Shown one piece after another: positions 35,701 through 48,218 of a stretch of 64,000 nucleotides of DNA; within the stretch, counting starts at the first letter, position 1, and every line of letters begins with the position of its first letter. The DNA lies in assembly GCA_036435485.1 (NCBI GenBank), contig CM071601.1:184920939-184984938 (forward strand), written 5' to 3'. Below the pieces are notes generated by a model. The model did not search any database, was not told the origin of the DNA, and saw only the letters and a list, made by a program, of their open reading frames with translations. Source of the DNA: Saposhnikovia divaricata (taxonomy: Eukaryota; Streptophyta; Magnoliopsida; Apiales; Apiaceae). The translations under genes and the position numbers were made by a program.

Positions 35701-36918
35701 TGTGATTTTTCTTTTAAAATATTCTTATGCAGATAAGAATAGTGGAAATGGATGGAAATTTTTAACAGTCGGTATTGGCTATTCTTTTGGCAAAGGAGAA
35801 GTCGTGAGTATTTACACTTTTCTGTTTTTTATATTTTCAAATATAAAAATTTTACTTTTACAATTTATCAATCCAAGTATATATTACTATTCTTCTATTC
35901 ACTCATATTATGTTTAGCTAAAATTAACTAAGATTATTGTGTTATATTTAGGGTATACCAGAAACCTTTTTCAAGATGTTTGGAAATGTAATTCCAGATG
36001 AAGTAACAATTGTGCTGTTGAATGGAAGTCAATTTAATGGATATGTTTCTAAAACTGACAGAAGAATTGGAGGTCTTCTAGATATCATTGAAGCAGGGTA
36101 CTTTCAGAAAAGAGATTTTATATTGTTTACTTATCAAGGAAATGGAAAGTTTGAGGTAGTGGTATTTGATAGGTCCAAGGTTGAAAAAACTTTGCGTGAT
36201 ATTGTTACAACTACAGGTTTGATTATTTAAATACGTCTAATTAATATTGCATAAAATCTTTTGGACATGTTGTGATTTGTTGACACTATGATCCTTTTTA
36301 CACCCTTCAAAAACTGTAGGATTCCAGACTCAAAGCCAGGCATCTGGATTCCAGACTGAAGGTCAAAATTATGAAAAACATTTGAATGATCAGGTTTCTA
36401 AATTAAAAAATGAAAGTGGGACAATAGAAGATATGGACAATGCAGTGATGGAAGAAACTGGAAATGATGAAAATAATTTGACGGAGATCCAGGAAATGAA
36501 CAATGGGCCTATGGTTTTCACTGTGACGTTAACAAAATGTAACGTTAATAAATCAAGCCATGGAGTGGTATGGTTTTATATATCCATTCTTCTGTAATTT
36601 TTTTTAGCCTTAATAGTACTAAAAAGTAGTGTCTCTAATCTGTCTAATTATTGAATCTTCCTTGTGTAACAGTACATACCAGATTTTATAACACCAGTTA
36701 TTAGAAAATGGCAAGGAGGAGAACATGTAATATTGCGAACTGCTTTTGGATCTTGGACTGTTGGAGTTGTTACTTCAAAGACAAATTCCAGATTTTCAGT
36801 TGGATGGAATACATTTGCTCAAAAGAATAAGTTTAAAGTAAAACAACAATTGATGTTCACCTTGGTTGAAGAAGAAGAAGAAGAAGAAGGAATATTTTTC
36901 AATGTTGAAACCACATAG
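32714..36918 (+). CDS. Multi-B3-domain (REM-like) DNA-binding protein gene
   Basis: B3 domains bind DNA in the nucleus; plant REM genes carry several in tandem. Likely exons, with GT-AG borders: 32,714-32,785; 33,382-33,446 (EIKKYCQVSFLPTMRKKLLD, a B3 start); 33,550-33,987 (RIPKSSHETFGNHLPSNLIV); 34,085-34,352 (WEDGNKVILRFIDRGWVI, NGWKTFAEETGLQNGDTLVF, the clearest B3 core); 34,614-34,926; 35,003-35,042; 35,161-35,235; about 35,338-35,613; about 35,732-35,800; 35,951-36,215 (IPETFFKMFGNVIPDEVTIV); about 36,319-36,567 (FTVTLTKCNVNKSSHGV); 36,672-36,918 (YIPDFITPVIRKW, GGEHVILRTAFGSWTVGV). It ends with an EEEEEEE run and NVETT. That gives about four or five B3 units. I saw no internal stop if the introns are right, but several small exons are guesses. 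It lies tail to tail with the Rep/helicase gene. Confidence 0.65.
33005..33074. repeat. 35 bp tandem duplication in an intron of the B3 gene
   Basis: Two adjacent, apparently identical copies of a 35 bp unit start 'acatgttcttatgatg' at 33,005 and 33,040. Confidence 0.9.
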
Positions 36919-36934
36919 AATACAAAGTCCTCTA

Positions 36935-37010
36935 TATTATCTTTTGGAACATGTTTAGATGTGGACAAAGTCATATTTATTATCTTTTGGAACATGTTTA
37001 GATGTGGACA
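36935..37010. repeat. 43 bp-period tandem duplication after the B3 gene
   Basis: 'tattatcttttggaacatg' followed by 'tttagatgtggaca' occurs at 36,935 and again at 36,978, between the B3 stop and the Rep/helicase 3' end. Confidence 0.85.
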
Positions 37011-37349
37011 CAATTTCTAGTTTATGATTAACTATTCACTTCCATGAAAATATGCAAATGGCTTTTAATTTTGTTCATTTGTTTGATCAGACTTAATATT
37101 AATCTAATAGATCATGATTGAAATTTTTATGTAGTACATTTCAAAACATTTCAATTCTTAAATTTTATCACAATATTATAAACATAGAGCAAGAACATTG
37201 TATTCTTATTTTAAAAAGGAATTCGATTTACATTATTCAATAGTTAGAGTAAGTTATGATAAAACCTACATCAGTAAACAATCATTTTGCAAAAGATGTC
37301 TTCCATTATTTGGGGTTGAAATGTTACATAAAAGATTTGCCACACCAAT

Positions 37350-40300
37350 TCACAATTTTGATAACAAATCATAAAATATTTCTTCATAAACAATGTTACT
37401 CGTACTACTACATGTAGCTCCTTCTGGATTTTCTATAAAGAAAATAAGACCTTCTGGAGATGTTACACGGCTGACAGCAACATAAAATTGTCCGTGACAA
37501 AAAACTGGTTCTGGCAAATAGATTCCAACACGATCAAGAGATTGTCCTTGTGCTTTATTGATTGTCATAGCAAAACATACCTGTAGTGGGAATTGTAAAC
37601 GAGCTAAATCAAATGGAAGATTTGTATCAGATGGACAAAGCTCAATCCTGGGAATAAGATGTTTCACTCCAGCATGACTTCCACCAATGATTTCACATAT
37701 AATAGTATGTTTCAAACACTTTCTGACAATCATCCGGGTTCCATTACAAAGTCCAACAGTCTGACTAAGATTCCTCAACAGCATTACAACGACACCTTCT
37801 TTCAAAATCAATTTGTGAGGAGGCATTCCAGGAACCTTAATAGAATTAAGGTACTCAACAGGGAATGCAGAAGTTAAGTTTTCATGGCAACCAACAGGGC
37901 ATTGAACAGTATCAGCAGAATTATATGTAAATGACTCGCCATCTATTTTCTCAAGAATAAGTTCGTTAACATGAACAACAATCTTATTTGTAGGTGTCAA
38001 TATAGCTCGCTCACGTAAGTAGCTGACTTCATTGAATCGAAGTTGCAAGTCTGGAAAGATAGATTCAATGAGCTGGTTTAGGTCAGAAGTATCAGATTGT
38101 ATGCAATATTGGTTGGGTATACTGATAGATTTAGAATTATCATCACCACAACTACTAACTGAATATGGTATTTTTCCATCACCAACATCAAGAACCCACT
38201 GACTAAAATCTTTAATCCATCGTATATCATCCTCTGAATTTCCTCGTCGTAATCTCATGTTATCTTTAAGTTCAAATAGATGACATTCTGACCATAAATG
38301 AGATCTTGAAATAGAAGCGGTCACTATATCCGCGCGAGACCCTTTACTGATAACTGGTAAGATTTGCCTAAAATCCCCACCAAGTAATACAGTAATTCCG
38401 CCAAAAAGTTTGTCATATCTTTCAGCACTCACAGATTTCATAATATCACGAAGAGTGCGATCCAAGCATTCAAATGCAAGTTTGTTTTGCATTGGCGCCT
38501 CGTCCCAGATAATAAGACTTGTTTTTTTTAATAAGCTCCGCAATATCTGAATTTTTTGGAATGGAACATGAGGATTCGTCATCCAATTTCAAAGGTATTT
38601 TAAATCTTGAATGTGCCGTTCTGCCTCCAGGTAATAGAATAGCTGCAATTCCAGAAGATGCAACTAGAAGAACAATCTTCTTTTCAGATCTGAGTTTAGT
38701 AATGATAGTGTTCCAGAGATACGTCTTTCCACAACCTCCACTACCATAGACAAAACAGAATCCTCCATTATTCTTCTCAACTTTTCCGAGAACTGCATCG
38801 TATACTTTTTTCTGTTCAAAATTTAAATTTTGAACCAAGCGTTGGTGCATTTCTGCCATTTCTTTTTCACAATAACTTGTCTCTTCAAAGACCAGTTTAT
38901 TCTTGCAATTGTCGAGGTATTTTGCTGGAGGCATTGGCAAAGTTGGATAATTCCTTATTGATCTACCAATAGAATTTAATAAATGCTCAATCTCTGTAAA
39001 ATGTAGAAACATATTTCAATACATCTCCTTAAAATTGTAATAATCATATTTATCAAAAATGATATAAAAATGAATGAATTTTTACCTCCGAGAGTGTAAT
39101 ATTCTAATTCTTGATCACTTGAGGAGAGCTTATCTTTCCCTGTTAATTTCCGTCGTTTCATTAATATATCATCAGACATTGGCCTCCAGTGAGATGTCCA
39201 TAGTCTGAGTATGTCACTGACCTGACAGTTGACAATGATATGAACAAAGAGGGATCGTAGCTGGCAAGGCATAGCAGTATCAATGTTTTCTTGAATCGCA
39301 TCATGCCATTCATTATCATCATTAAGTAATCCCATTGCTGCACAGGCCTCCTGGAAGGTATCGTACGTATTACCTTCAAAAGTTCGCAAGTCTCTAAAGC
39401 ATCTAGGTCCTTTAACTCGACATAATAGCATACGCAAATAACACAACTCTCCAGAAGAATAATGGGAAGAATTCAACCTACCTACCTTCTGACCTTTTTT
39501 TCTATGATTCCATGCAGACTGTTGAGCATCCCAAACAAAATGCTCTGGAATTTCTTGATAGGTGTATTGTCTTGCTTGAGGATAATCTCGGCAAAGCTGG
39601 AAAAAAGCTTCTAACTTGCTCTTTTTAAAAGATGCTCTTCTACAAACATTAACCAGATTATCATTATTGTTAAATGTAACATACTTTTCATTTGGCAAAT
39701 GAAATGATAACCGTTCAACAGATATACTACGATGGTGTATATCAAAACCAAACATCCTATGAGCAGCTTCAGCCCCACAAACATACCTGCAAAGTAAAAG
39801 AATATTATAAAATTCGTTAAATAAATTGTTTTAATAATTTTAAAATATGTTAATTAGGAATGATACAAACCTGCCATCCAAATACATTTTAATTTCATTC
39901 CTAGCTTTGTTATTTTCTGTACTCGCATTGCTTGAACCCTGGACCATAACAGTAGCACGGTCGGGACCTTTCAAACAATACTTAAAAAGGTATTTGATAT
40001 AGCGGCCATGATTGCAAACTTCAAGATTTATGTGACATTGATACTGAACTATCAAATCCCTGTTATAAGGAACTACCCATTGGTTATCCAAAAAAGCGTT
40101 TCTGACATTTACGGTGTTGTTTGTTTTCCTCCTTCTATAAGCAGGGAATCCATATTGATCAAACGTTGTAGTTGCACAATACCTAGAAAGCAGTAGATAT
40201 AACATACACATCTATTTTTGTAATTGTTGTTAAAAAATTAGACATGTTAAAAAAAGAATGTGAGGCTTATTAAATCTTACTGTTTCGGAAAACCTCTTGT

Positions 40301-43300
40301 ACATTTATTATCTTTCATGCATGGTGAATAATTGTGCTGAACACCGCAAGGACCATGCATCATATATTGTTTCACAGCAGCATATCCATTAGGATCGGCT
40401 AGTTCGTCAGGTATTTCAGCAGAGACAAAGCTGTCAATATCTCTATTCAATTTAGATTTTGCAGTAGGGTCCAACCAAATTAACATATGAGCATGAGGCA
40501 AACCTCTCTTCTGGTATTCCACAACATATATCACTGCAATAATTGATTGAAATTAATTAATAAGCAGTATGTAAAATCAGATTTTAAACTCCTATTACCT
40601 CAATATGCATTCGTATACATGTACATGACAATATTTGGACATTTAGGAATGGAATAATACCTGAAAGGCACTTTTCAAACCTATTCTTATTCTTTATTTC
40701 ATCATACAACTGGTCCAATTTTAGCTTGAACACGCGAGCAATTATATCAGGACAGTCCTCAGGATTGCAATGAGGAAGGAGTGACATTATCGTTCTTAAA
40801 ACGATCTCTGGCCATTCTAAACTTTTGAACTAAGTGATTATTTTCTTCAAGCATTTTGATCAATCCTTCCACAATCTCTGGCTCTATTTTGGAGGAATGT
40901 TGTACATTTATAGACTTCAATCTATTCTAAGCCTCATTCTCAGTATCATAAATATACAACTGACAAAACTTAGGCGGCTCTCCATCATTTGGTAGCAGGC
41001 TTCCCATTTTATGGTGATTAATTCCAGTCATTCTGAAAACATTGGGTCCTCTACCTTTATTTATTCCATGATCAATTTTTCCACCAATGGAGGAAAAATT
41101 TAACATGGCATTGTACGGCCTAATATTACGCCTGAAATGAGGACCTATCTTTTTGTCCAGGTACAAATCAAGCAAATATTTAGGAGTAGGCCTTACCTTA
41201 GGAAGCTTAATTTGCCCTTTACCACAGCACAAAGAGAACACGGGTGGTTTATTCCTATTTCCTTTATTAACACGCTCACTTTCCCACATTTGAGCATTGC
41301 AATGAGTACATTTTGATGTTGGACCTCCAAGGCTACGGCACTCGAAACAAATAGGTAAATGTCTCTTTCCAATATTCAGACTAACATATGGATCTTTATT
41401 TTTATCGTTGACATTATTAGACGTGCTTGTATTATATGTGGAAGAACGCTGATAATTTTGTCGATCATTCTGGAATTCCTCATCTTCATAATCATTATCA
41501 GAATGACTACCATTATCAGAATCTCCAGAAAATATACCATCAGAATGTCCTTCACTACTGAAATCATCGCCTTCAGACTTAGCTTTTGGAATATCAAACA
41601 GGTCTTTTTCTGGAATAAGAATATTGCAGTTATTGATTTGATAAAAAAATAAAATTGTACCACTAATATAACATTGTTTGGATGTTGAAGCATCTCCGTA
41701 ACTTTTATTTATTTCATTCGTAAAGTCTGATTCCGAATCAGATCCAAAATCAGAGTCAGGCCGGTACAAATAATGGAAATCATCATCAAAATCGCTATCA
41801 ACAATTGGGTTTGTAAGAGGGATTCCATCTAAATTTGAGACAACTTGATCAGATGTAATAATTAAAAATAAAATAATATATTTCATAGAATTTAGCACAG
41901 GAGTATGATAGATGCATATACCATAATTCTCAAAATCATATTCTCTTGAATAATATGATTCAGGATGATGGTCGGAAGACAACTCTATTTTATCTCTTGA
42001 CATATTATGACTTCCACCTTGATGTATTTTTGTAGTTCCTGAAATTATGCATATAAACATAACGTGTCAATGGTATTTATAGAATAAAACATATCAAAAG
42101 ATCTGAAATGCAGCTATATGGAGTAATCAGAAATAAATACCATGTATATTCATATTCATATACAAATCATTGGTGTTTCTTTTGGATACAATTTTCTTCC
42201 CGGGCCTTCTTGTAAAATGTGGAATGTTTGACGTTGATATATGTTTAAGTTCACCAGATATTTGTGAAGTTGTTCTATGTCCATGCATTCTTGATGTCTC
42301 TGCTTCATTATCTACAAAAAGCGTGCAAATATTTGACAGAATAGGATTAAGATACAATGTTTAATTGAGATAACATCAAAACCAATTGCAATTATTCAAA
42401 TATATGCTTGGTATGTGTCATGTCAGTTATAACACTCAAATTCATTTGGTTTGAGGACAAATGAATTCCTTCAGGGGATGCATCTCCGTCGTATTTTGTT
42501 GGATACATGATATCTGGCTTAAAGATTCATTGAAAGTATTGTTATGTCGGGGTACATCTGTAATAAATGGTATAAATTTTAGCAAATACATTTTTTATAA
42601 TGGATACCACCATTCAGTATATGTAGGATAAAATTGTATCTTACAATCTTTGTTTGTTATATCAGAGAAAGGATGTGAAGATGTACGGCTTGGTAAAGTA
42701 TTGATTCTTCTTCTGGAATTTAATTTGCCTACCTGTTCTTCAGTCACTGCAAAAAGCGACGATAGTAATTGAAACATCATAAACATAATACCATATGATA
42801 TGCACGATATGAACACAATAGGACACAATTGATTAAAAACCTGGAATAAGTTTTGGAGTACTGTCTGGTAAAACATTAGAATAGTTGGACTTTAACGATA
42901 AATCCAATTTTCTTGGTCTTCCACGCTTTTTGTTAATTGGTAAAGCTGTATTTATCATAATAGCACAGAATGTGTTAGTAATCTTAATCATTCAAAGTTT
43001 GTAAAAGTTTCACCTTATGCTTTGCACCAAGATTTATACAGACATTGTTCTTCACTTCGAATAGTGGAATCCAACTTTAAGGTCTCAGAATCAATGCTAA
43101 GCTTCTCATTTGAAGAAATTCCTGAACATAAAGCTAATTCAAATCCAATTGCATGTAACATTTATGTATACTATTTGTAGCCAACATATCAAATGAAAGA
43201 AAATAGAACCTGCAACAGATTCCGAAGTACTATTTGCATTGACACTAACATTGTTGGAACTCAATGATATATCCACCTTTCTTGGCCTTCCTCGCTTTTT

Positions 43301-43965
43301 AGTAATTGGTACATCTGTAATAATCACATTAGGACACAATAGAAAATTCTGCGATTATTTCTTCCTCATCAGGTCATGAATACATTAATGTTCATGCGAT
43401 TAGAATATAAACAATTACAAAAAAAACCAATCACACAAACATAAAGAAATTATAGCATAACTTAACTTTGAAATTCAGTTTTACACATTGGCTGAACATT
43501 CTCTTTGTTTCCGGTGATTTGCGAATATTTGCTACCAATTAACGAATGAGAACATTGTGCATCTATCTGCATATCATTTGTTTGAGGAGAGAATGTGTTG
43601 TCTGCACAAAAAAACGACGATACAAACACGGGTTTTAAACATTACATAGGGTATTCACACATGTGCAACAAACAACTTGTAATCATACCAGTGATTGTAT
43701 TTTTACAAAAGAAACTCATTGATTTCTTTCGATTGCTCTTGTTCGAATCATCAGAAGAAGAACCTGGAATGGTTTTATGTTGTACGTTAATGCTGAGTAA
43801 CGTTCCAGACGCCGTAGATTCTACATTTTTAGGTCTTCCTCTTTTTCTTGGAATGAAATCAAGATTCGACGAAATACTGTACTCATCGATGGGATTAACA
43901 CGATTAGAAGGAGCTTTTGTTTTCTTCGATTGTTCACCCATAGTAATTTTTGTAGGATCGATCAT
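37350..43965 (-). pseudogene. Helitron Rep/helicase gene with AT-hook exons; broken
   Basis: Rolling-circle replicator/helicase of a plant Helitron. From ATG 43,965: exons with AT-hooks (RKRGRPKN; KKRGRPRKV near 43,300; KKRGRPRKL near 42,925), a basic exon (42,315-42,140), acidic exons (42,040-41,390), then a region with CFECRSLGG and CTHCNAQMW Cys pairs and the conserved NFSSIGGKIDHGINKGRGP. A TAG lies at 40,927-40,929, and at about 40,820 the N-terminal Helitron domain jumps to its end (WPEIVLRT), so its middle is deleted. Retained: HUH motif GLPHAHMLIW (40,534-40,277 exon), Rep tyrosines in KYLFKYCLKGPDRATV (40,211-39,880), Pif1-type helicase with Walker A GSGGCGKTYLW, Walker B LIIWDEAPMQNK, GGDFRQILPV, and INKAQGQSLD to YVAVSRV, ending TAA at 37,350. 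The frame shifts at a run of eight T (38,522-38,529). It is not functional as read. Confidence 0.88.
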
Positions 43966-43999
43966 TGTATTTCAGTATTGATGGATTGTTCAGGGTTTG

Positions 44000-46070
44000 A
44001 TTTTGAAATCATTGATAGAGATTGAATCAAGGACTCATGATTTTGAAATAATGATGATAGAGTATATTGTTTGTACGTGATCTGTTTTTGAATTAATGAA
44101 AGAGAATAGGGTTTGCATATATCAAGGAGAATCAGTTGAGAATGATTTCTGACGTGGCTTTTATTTTTTGCAAGTGATTTTACAGGTATGCCCTTAACAA
44201 AGGGTAATAAATAAAGGAAGAGTAAGGACATAAAAGGTAGAATGTGGCAAAAAGTATTCAGGATTTATATTATACATAGAAAGGAAAATTAAAGTAGTAT
44301 ATGGTTTTTTAAAAGAATAGTTTAAAATTCTTATAAAAAATATTATCATTATAAAAACTAATGTATTTATTTTAATGTTTATATTATCACCAAAAGCTTA
44401 AAAATGTTAATATAAGTCAATAAATTAAAGGATTACATATTACTATGTGTATATTACATGTTAAAATTTTGATTAAATTTTTTATTTTAAGGTGAATCAT
44501 AAATTTACTTTTCATTTTTTTTTCCTTTATCCAAAAAACATATATACGGGTACCATCATAAATTGATATAATTTATGATCTTCGTACAAAAAACAGATTT
44601 AAACAGAAAAAATGAAGGCCAAATGTTATTTCCAGAGCTGTTTTTTTATTTTCATAGTAATATTTGTTGCATATGCACCCTACATTCACAAATTGTATCA
44701 TAATATGCTACAAATAGCTCTGGAATTAAAAAAACTGTGAAAATAACATTTTCCTATATAAATCAACATATTTATTATCATATAGTAAATTTATATTGAA
44801 AGATGCGTAAATTATTAATATATGTAGAGTATTGTCTTTTTTAAAAGATTCATTCTTAATTTTAGTTTATTCCCTTGAGTTGTAAACCAATTATCAAAAG
44901 ATCTTTCCTAACATATCAATATTTACTAATATTAAGATCAAAGTGCAGTGTGCAAACACATATATAGCAAACATTAATTTTTCTAAATTATATAATATAT
45001 AAAATTGAAGTTCTGTATATATTAATTTACACACAAAGTAAATGGCTAACTTTGTTATTTTTTTTGAAATCAAATGACTAACTTGTTATTTTAGGTTTTT
45101 TTAAAAGTAATCTTTTAATAGGCAATTTATTACAATACATCTCAAAATGAAAACACTGGAAAATTTACTTGCACTATTGTAATCAAATCGTGAGTATCAT
45201 TTAGGTTATTGCAATCAAATCTACATGTACATGCAAAACTCTGGATTACATACACATATGTAAAATTTAAACTTTCTTCCATTTTCATGGTGTAAAATGC
45301 AAAGTAGAGCCGGAAATGACTGAAGAAGACTTCATCAGTTCTGAGGCTCAGCTTCATTGATAATCTGTCATGCATATATTGTTAGGAACTTCTCTCTGGC
45401 TGTAGATCGTTACCTGCAGCTATGTTTGTCAAATAAAAGAAGAGGATGTATATACTCTAACCTATAATTTATGTCCATCCCATATTCATTTACCTATCAC
45501 TCCCCACTGAACCCCTCAAAATTATATGTTGTCATTTCAGAAAGTCCTATCTATCATCAATGGGGTGCATGTACTCTTATTTCTTTTTAGGCCGTCAGCA
45601 TGTACCTAAGTAACTTTAGTGTTCCTTCATATTGAGTTGCATGCCATTGTTGCAATAACTGAAAATTGCAAAAGAGCGACTCTATGGGTATCTCGAAGAG
45701 TTTAGACACTTCAAATTATAACCTAAGAGTGTGATGCAAACTTGGTTAAGTAGAACTTATGAGTTGTTTATTGCTAGAACCATGAAATTAACTTTTCTAA
45801 CTTTTCTATTTTTGTTGCCTATGTGAGACCTATAAAAAAACACAGCAACATCAGCCTTCTGCATCTATAATACAAATGATAGCTCTACTGGTCCACAGCT
45901 TTCTTTAATGGGGTTATAGATGTGACAGCCCCAAATCCAGGGTCATGAATCCAGGCCGTCACGGACCAATTTCCATTTAATAACATTCTACTCTTGGCAG
46001 TTGAAATATAAATGCGTAATAAAACCCACACAATAGACCACACACCTAATAATAATAATACACACCAGTC
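44000..46070. other. AT-rich intergenic sequence
   Basis: No gene is recognised. It contains the likely promoter of the Rep/helicase gene (43,980-44,250) and the small foldback at 44,621-44,751. Confidence 0.4.
44621..44751. repeat. Small foldback (MITE-like) sequence
   Basis: About 130 bp with inverted ends: AAATGTTATTT on the left, AAATAACATTT on the right. Inside, TCCAGAGCT and AGCTCTGGA form a second inverted pair, and 'ttgcatatg'/'catattatga' a third, weaker one. I found no clear target duplication. Confidence 0.4.
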
Positions 46071-46073
46071 ATA

Positions 46074-46084
46074 TATTTGTAAGA

Positions 46085-46130
<46 letters not shown>

Positions 46131-46141
46131 TCTTACAAATA
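46074..46141. repeat. 68 bp palindrome with an (AT)n core
   Basis: TATTTGTAAGACCAT on the left and its exact reverse complement ATGGTCTTACAAATA on the right flank an uninterrupted AT dinucleotide run of about 38 bp, giving a perfect palindrome. It may be an AT-microsatellite that expanded inside a small inverted repeat. Confidence 0.9.
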
Positions 46142-46217
46142 GAAATCAAATTAAAATAGAAACTAGAAACCAAACCCTACTAATCGAACATTTCAAGATA
46201 ATCTAATCACCAAATTA

Positions 46218-46389
46218 GGGGTATCCTAATACAAAAAGTGTATTATAATCTAGGCTACATTCAGCAAAAAAAAAAATTCTGTTCACTGCTGACGTGGCAG
46301 TGACGCCAGCGTGAACAATACCTTTTTTTTTTGCTGAATGGAACCTAGATTATAATACATTTTTTGTGAAGGTGTCCCTGACGGGGCCC
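46218..46389. mobile_element. Tourist-like (PIF/Harbinger-type) MITE, 172 bp
   Basis: Long terminal inverted repeats: GTATTATAATCTAGGCTAC..CATTCAGC on the left matches the reverse complement of GCTGAATG..AACCTAGATTATAATAC on the right, with outer ends starting GGGG/GGGC. The trinucleotide TTA flanks both ends (46,215-46,217 and 46,390-46,392), which fits the 3 bp target duplication of PIF/Harbinger elements. The centre holds A and T runs and 'gacgtggcagtgacgcc'. The left arm lacks about 10 bp present in the right. Confidence 0.65.
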
Positions 46390-46467
46390 TTAGAATAGAT
46401 GAAATATAATTTATTTAGTATTGGTTTCTAATTTCTATTTTAACTTTTATTTTTATTTGATCACTAG

Positions 46468-46469
<2 letters not shown>

Positions 46470-46520
<51 letters not shown>
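46470..46520. repeat. (AT)n microsatellite
   Basis: About 50 bp of uninterrupted AT dinucleotide, flanked by 'ctagc' and 'gcta'. Confidence 0.9.
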
Positions 46521-46522
<2 letters not shown>

Positions 46523-47104
46523 TATATTTCTATAATTTGACTTTGAGAATATATATAGAGATATTAAGAGAAAGAGGGCAGAAAAGAAAGAGTATGGAGA
46601 AAGAGATAGGGATAATTAAATAGAAGACAGAAGACATACATGTGACCTTCGTTCAAAATTTGTGAGGATGTGAACGATTATAAAGATAAGTAGGATTTTA
46701 TTAACTTAAGGCTATTTAAGTCTTTTTTAGTATAGAGCGGGTTTTTTGTGTTTTTATTGCTATTTTCTGCAATTTTTTGCAAGTAAATACGAGTCAATAT
46801 TGTTTTTTTTTATCAATTTCATAATCATACTAAATTATTTATACGTAACTACAAGAACCTTCATCTATTCACGAAACGTGCTTAATTACGTGATTAATAG
46901 CGCGATTTTCACAAGACTGTTATTACTTTAGATTCAATTATATTAGATCCTGTGCGCCTTTGAATTTTCAAATACCATATAATCATCAATATCAATATAT
47001 AAAGGAAGATAGCGGGAGTTTAGGTGGCGCTCTAAGATCGTCTCAATCTAATTTTCTAGAATTTTAGAATTTTAAACAATAATAAATATAAAAATATCAA
47101 TTAA

Positions 47105-47370
47105 CATATTAGAAGTAGAATAGGTGTTCAAATTTATAGAGGAGAAGAGTTCGAATTTATAGGGAAGACATATGATTAGAAGTTCTATTGGAAGTATAAT
47201 AAGTATTTATAAGGCATACGATTAAAAGTTCTATTGGAAGTAGAATAGGAGTTCGAATTTATAGAGAATAATAGTTCGAATTTATAGAAAAAATATATAA
47301 ATAAAAGTTCTACTAGAAGTAAAATAGGTGTTTGAATATATAGAGTAAACATATAATTAAATATTTTATA
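47105..47370. repeat. Degenerate tandem repeat inside the Helitron
   Basis: Units combine 'agttctattggaagtagaat' and 'agttcgaatttatag' and repeat four to five times with variable spacing, followed by 'catatgatta/catacgatta'. Confidence 0.6.
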
Positions 47371-48213
47371 GAAAGTACGATCTTCTTAAATTATATATTT
47401 TTATATAAGTTAATTATACTTATATTAGGAAAATTTATTCATAAATCCAATACCATTGTCATATAAAAGTCATCGTATTTAAAAAGAAAAGAATTGATGT
47501 GTTAACATAATAAAAGAACAATCTCATGGAGTAATCCTAAATAAATACAGGAGTATCTATAATATAAAGATAAAATAAGATGTGTTTTCATTTTCTAAAA
47601 CTCCAAAAATTTTAGAAAGTCTAGAGAAAGTATAAATTGGAATTCACTCTATTTTTTAGGTTTTGATTTTAAGGAAAAAAATTGTTGTGTAAGATAAGTA
47701 TCATCAATATTGTGATGAAGTTGGAATTTCGATCCCATACGAGAGCGGCTCGAAACGTGTTTATCGGGAAGACAGCTCACTATAAAATATTATACTATCT
47801 ATTAAAATATCATATTGATGTTATAAATTTTATTCTATTTTTTGGTTTTGATTTTTATGGATAAACATTATCATACAAGTAATATATGTAAAAATTAGGT
47901 TTTTGGTCTTAACGAGAGAGCGAATCAATAGTAATAACCGTGTTTAACAAGAAAGCGATTCATTATATAAGACCGTATAAAAGATGTTTAACTATATAAG
48001 TAATACATAAAATAAAATGTTTTATTGGAAGTAGAATACGAGGAGGGTGGAGACGTCTTATACGATTTTTTAAAGCAATACATCTTTTTTCCTAGAAATC
48101 ATTTCTTTTAACTTTTTTATACAAGTTAATTATACTTGCATTACAAAAATATATCCATAAATGTAATATTATTCCCGTAACGAAAAGTCTTCGTATTTAA
48201 ATTTTTTTTTTTT

Positions 48214-48218
48214 ATATG
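48214..48218. repeat. Target-site duplication (ATATG) of the gypsy element, left
   Basis: ATATG precedes the left LTR and is repeated directly after the right LTR at 55,061-55,065. Confidence 0.9.

Noticed and set aside
44621..44751. microRNA precursor from the foldback
   Set aside because: Arms pair imperfectly and in a different order of blocks; a MITE-like origin is simpler.
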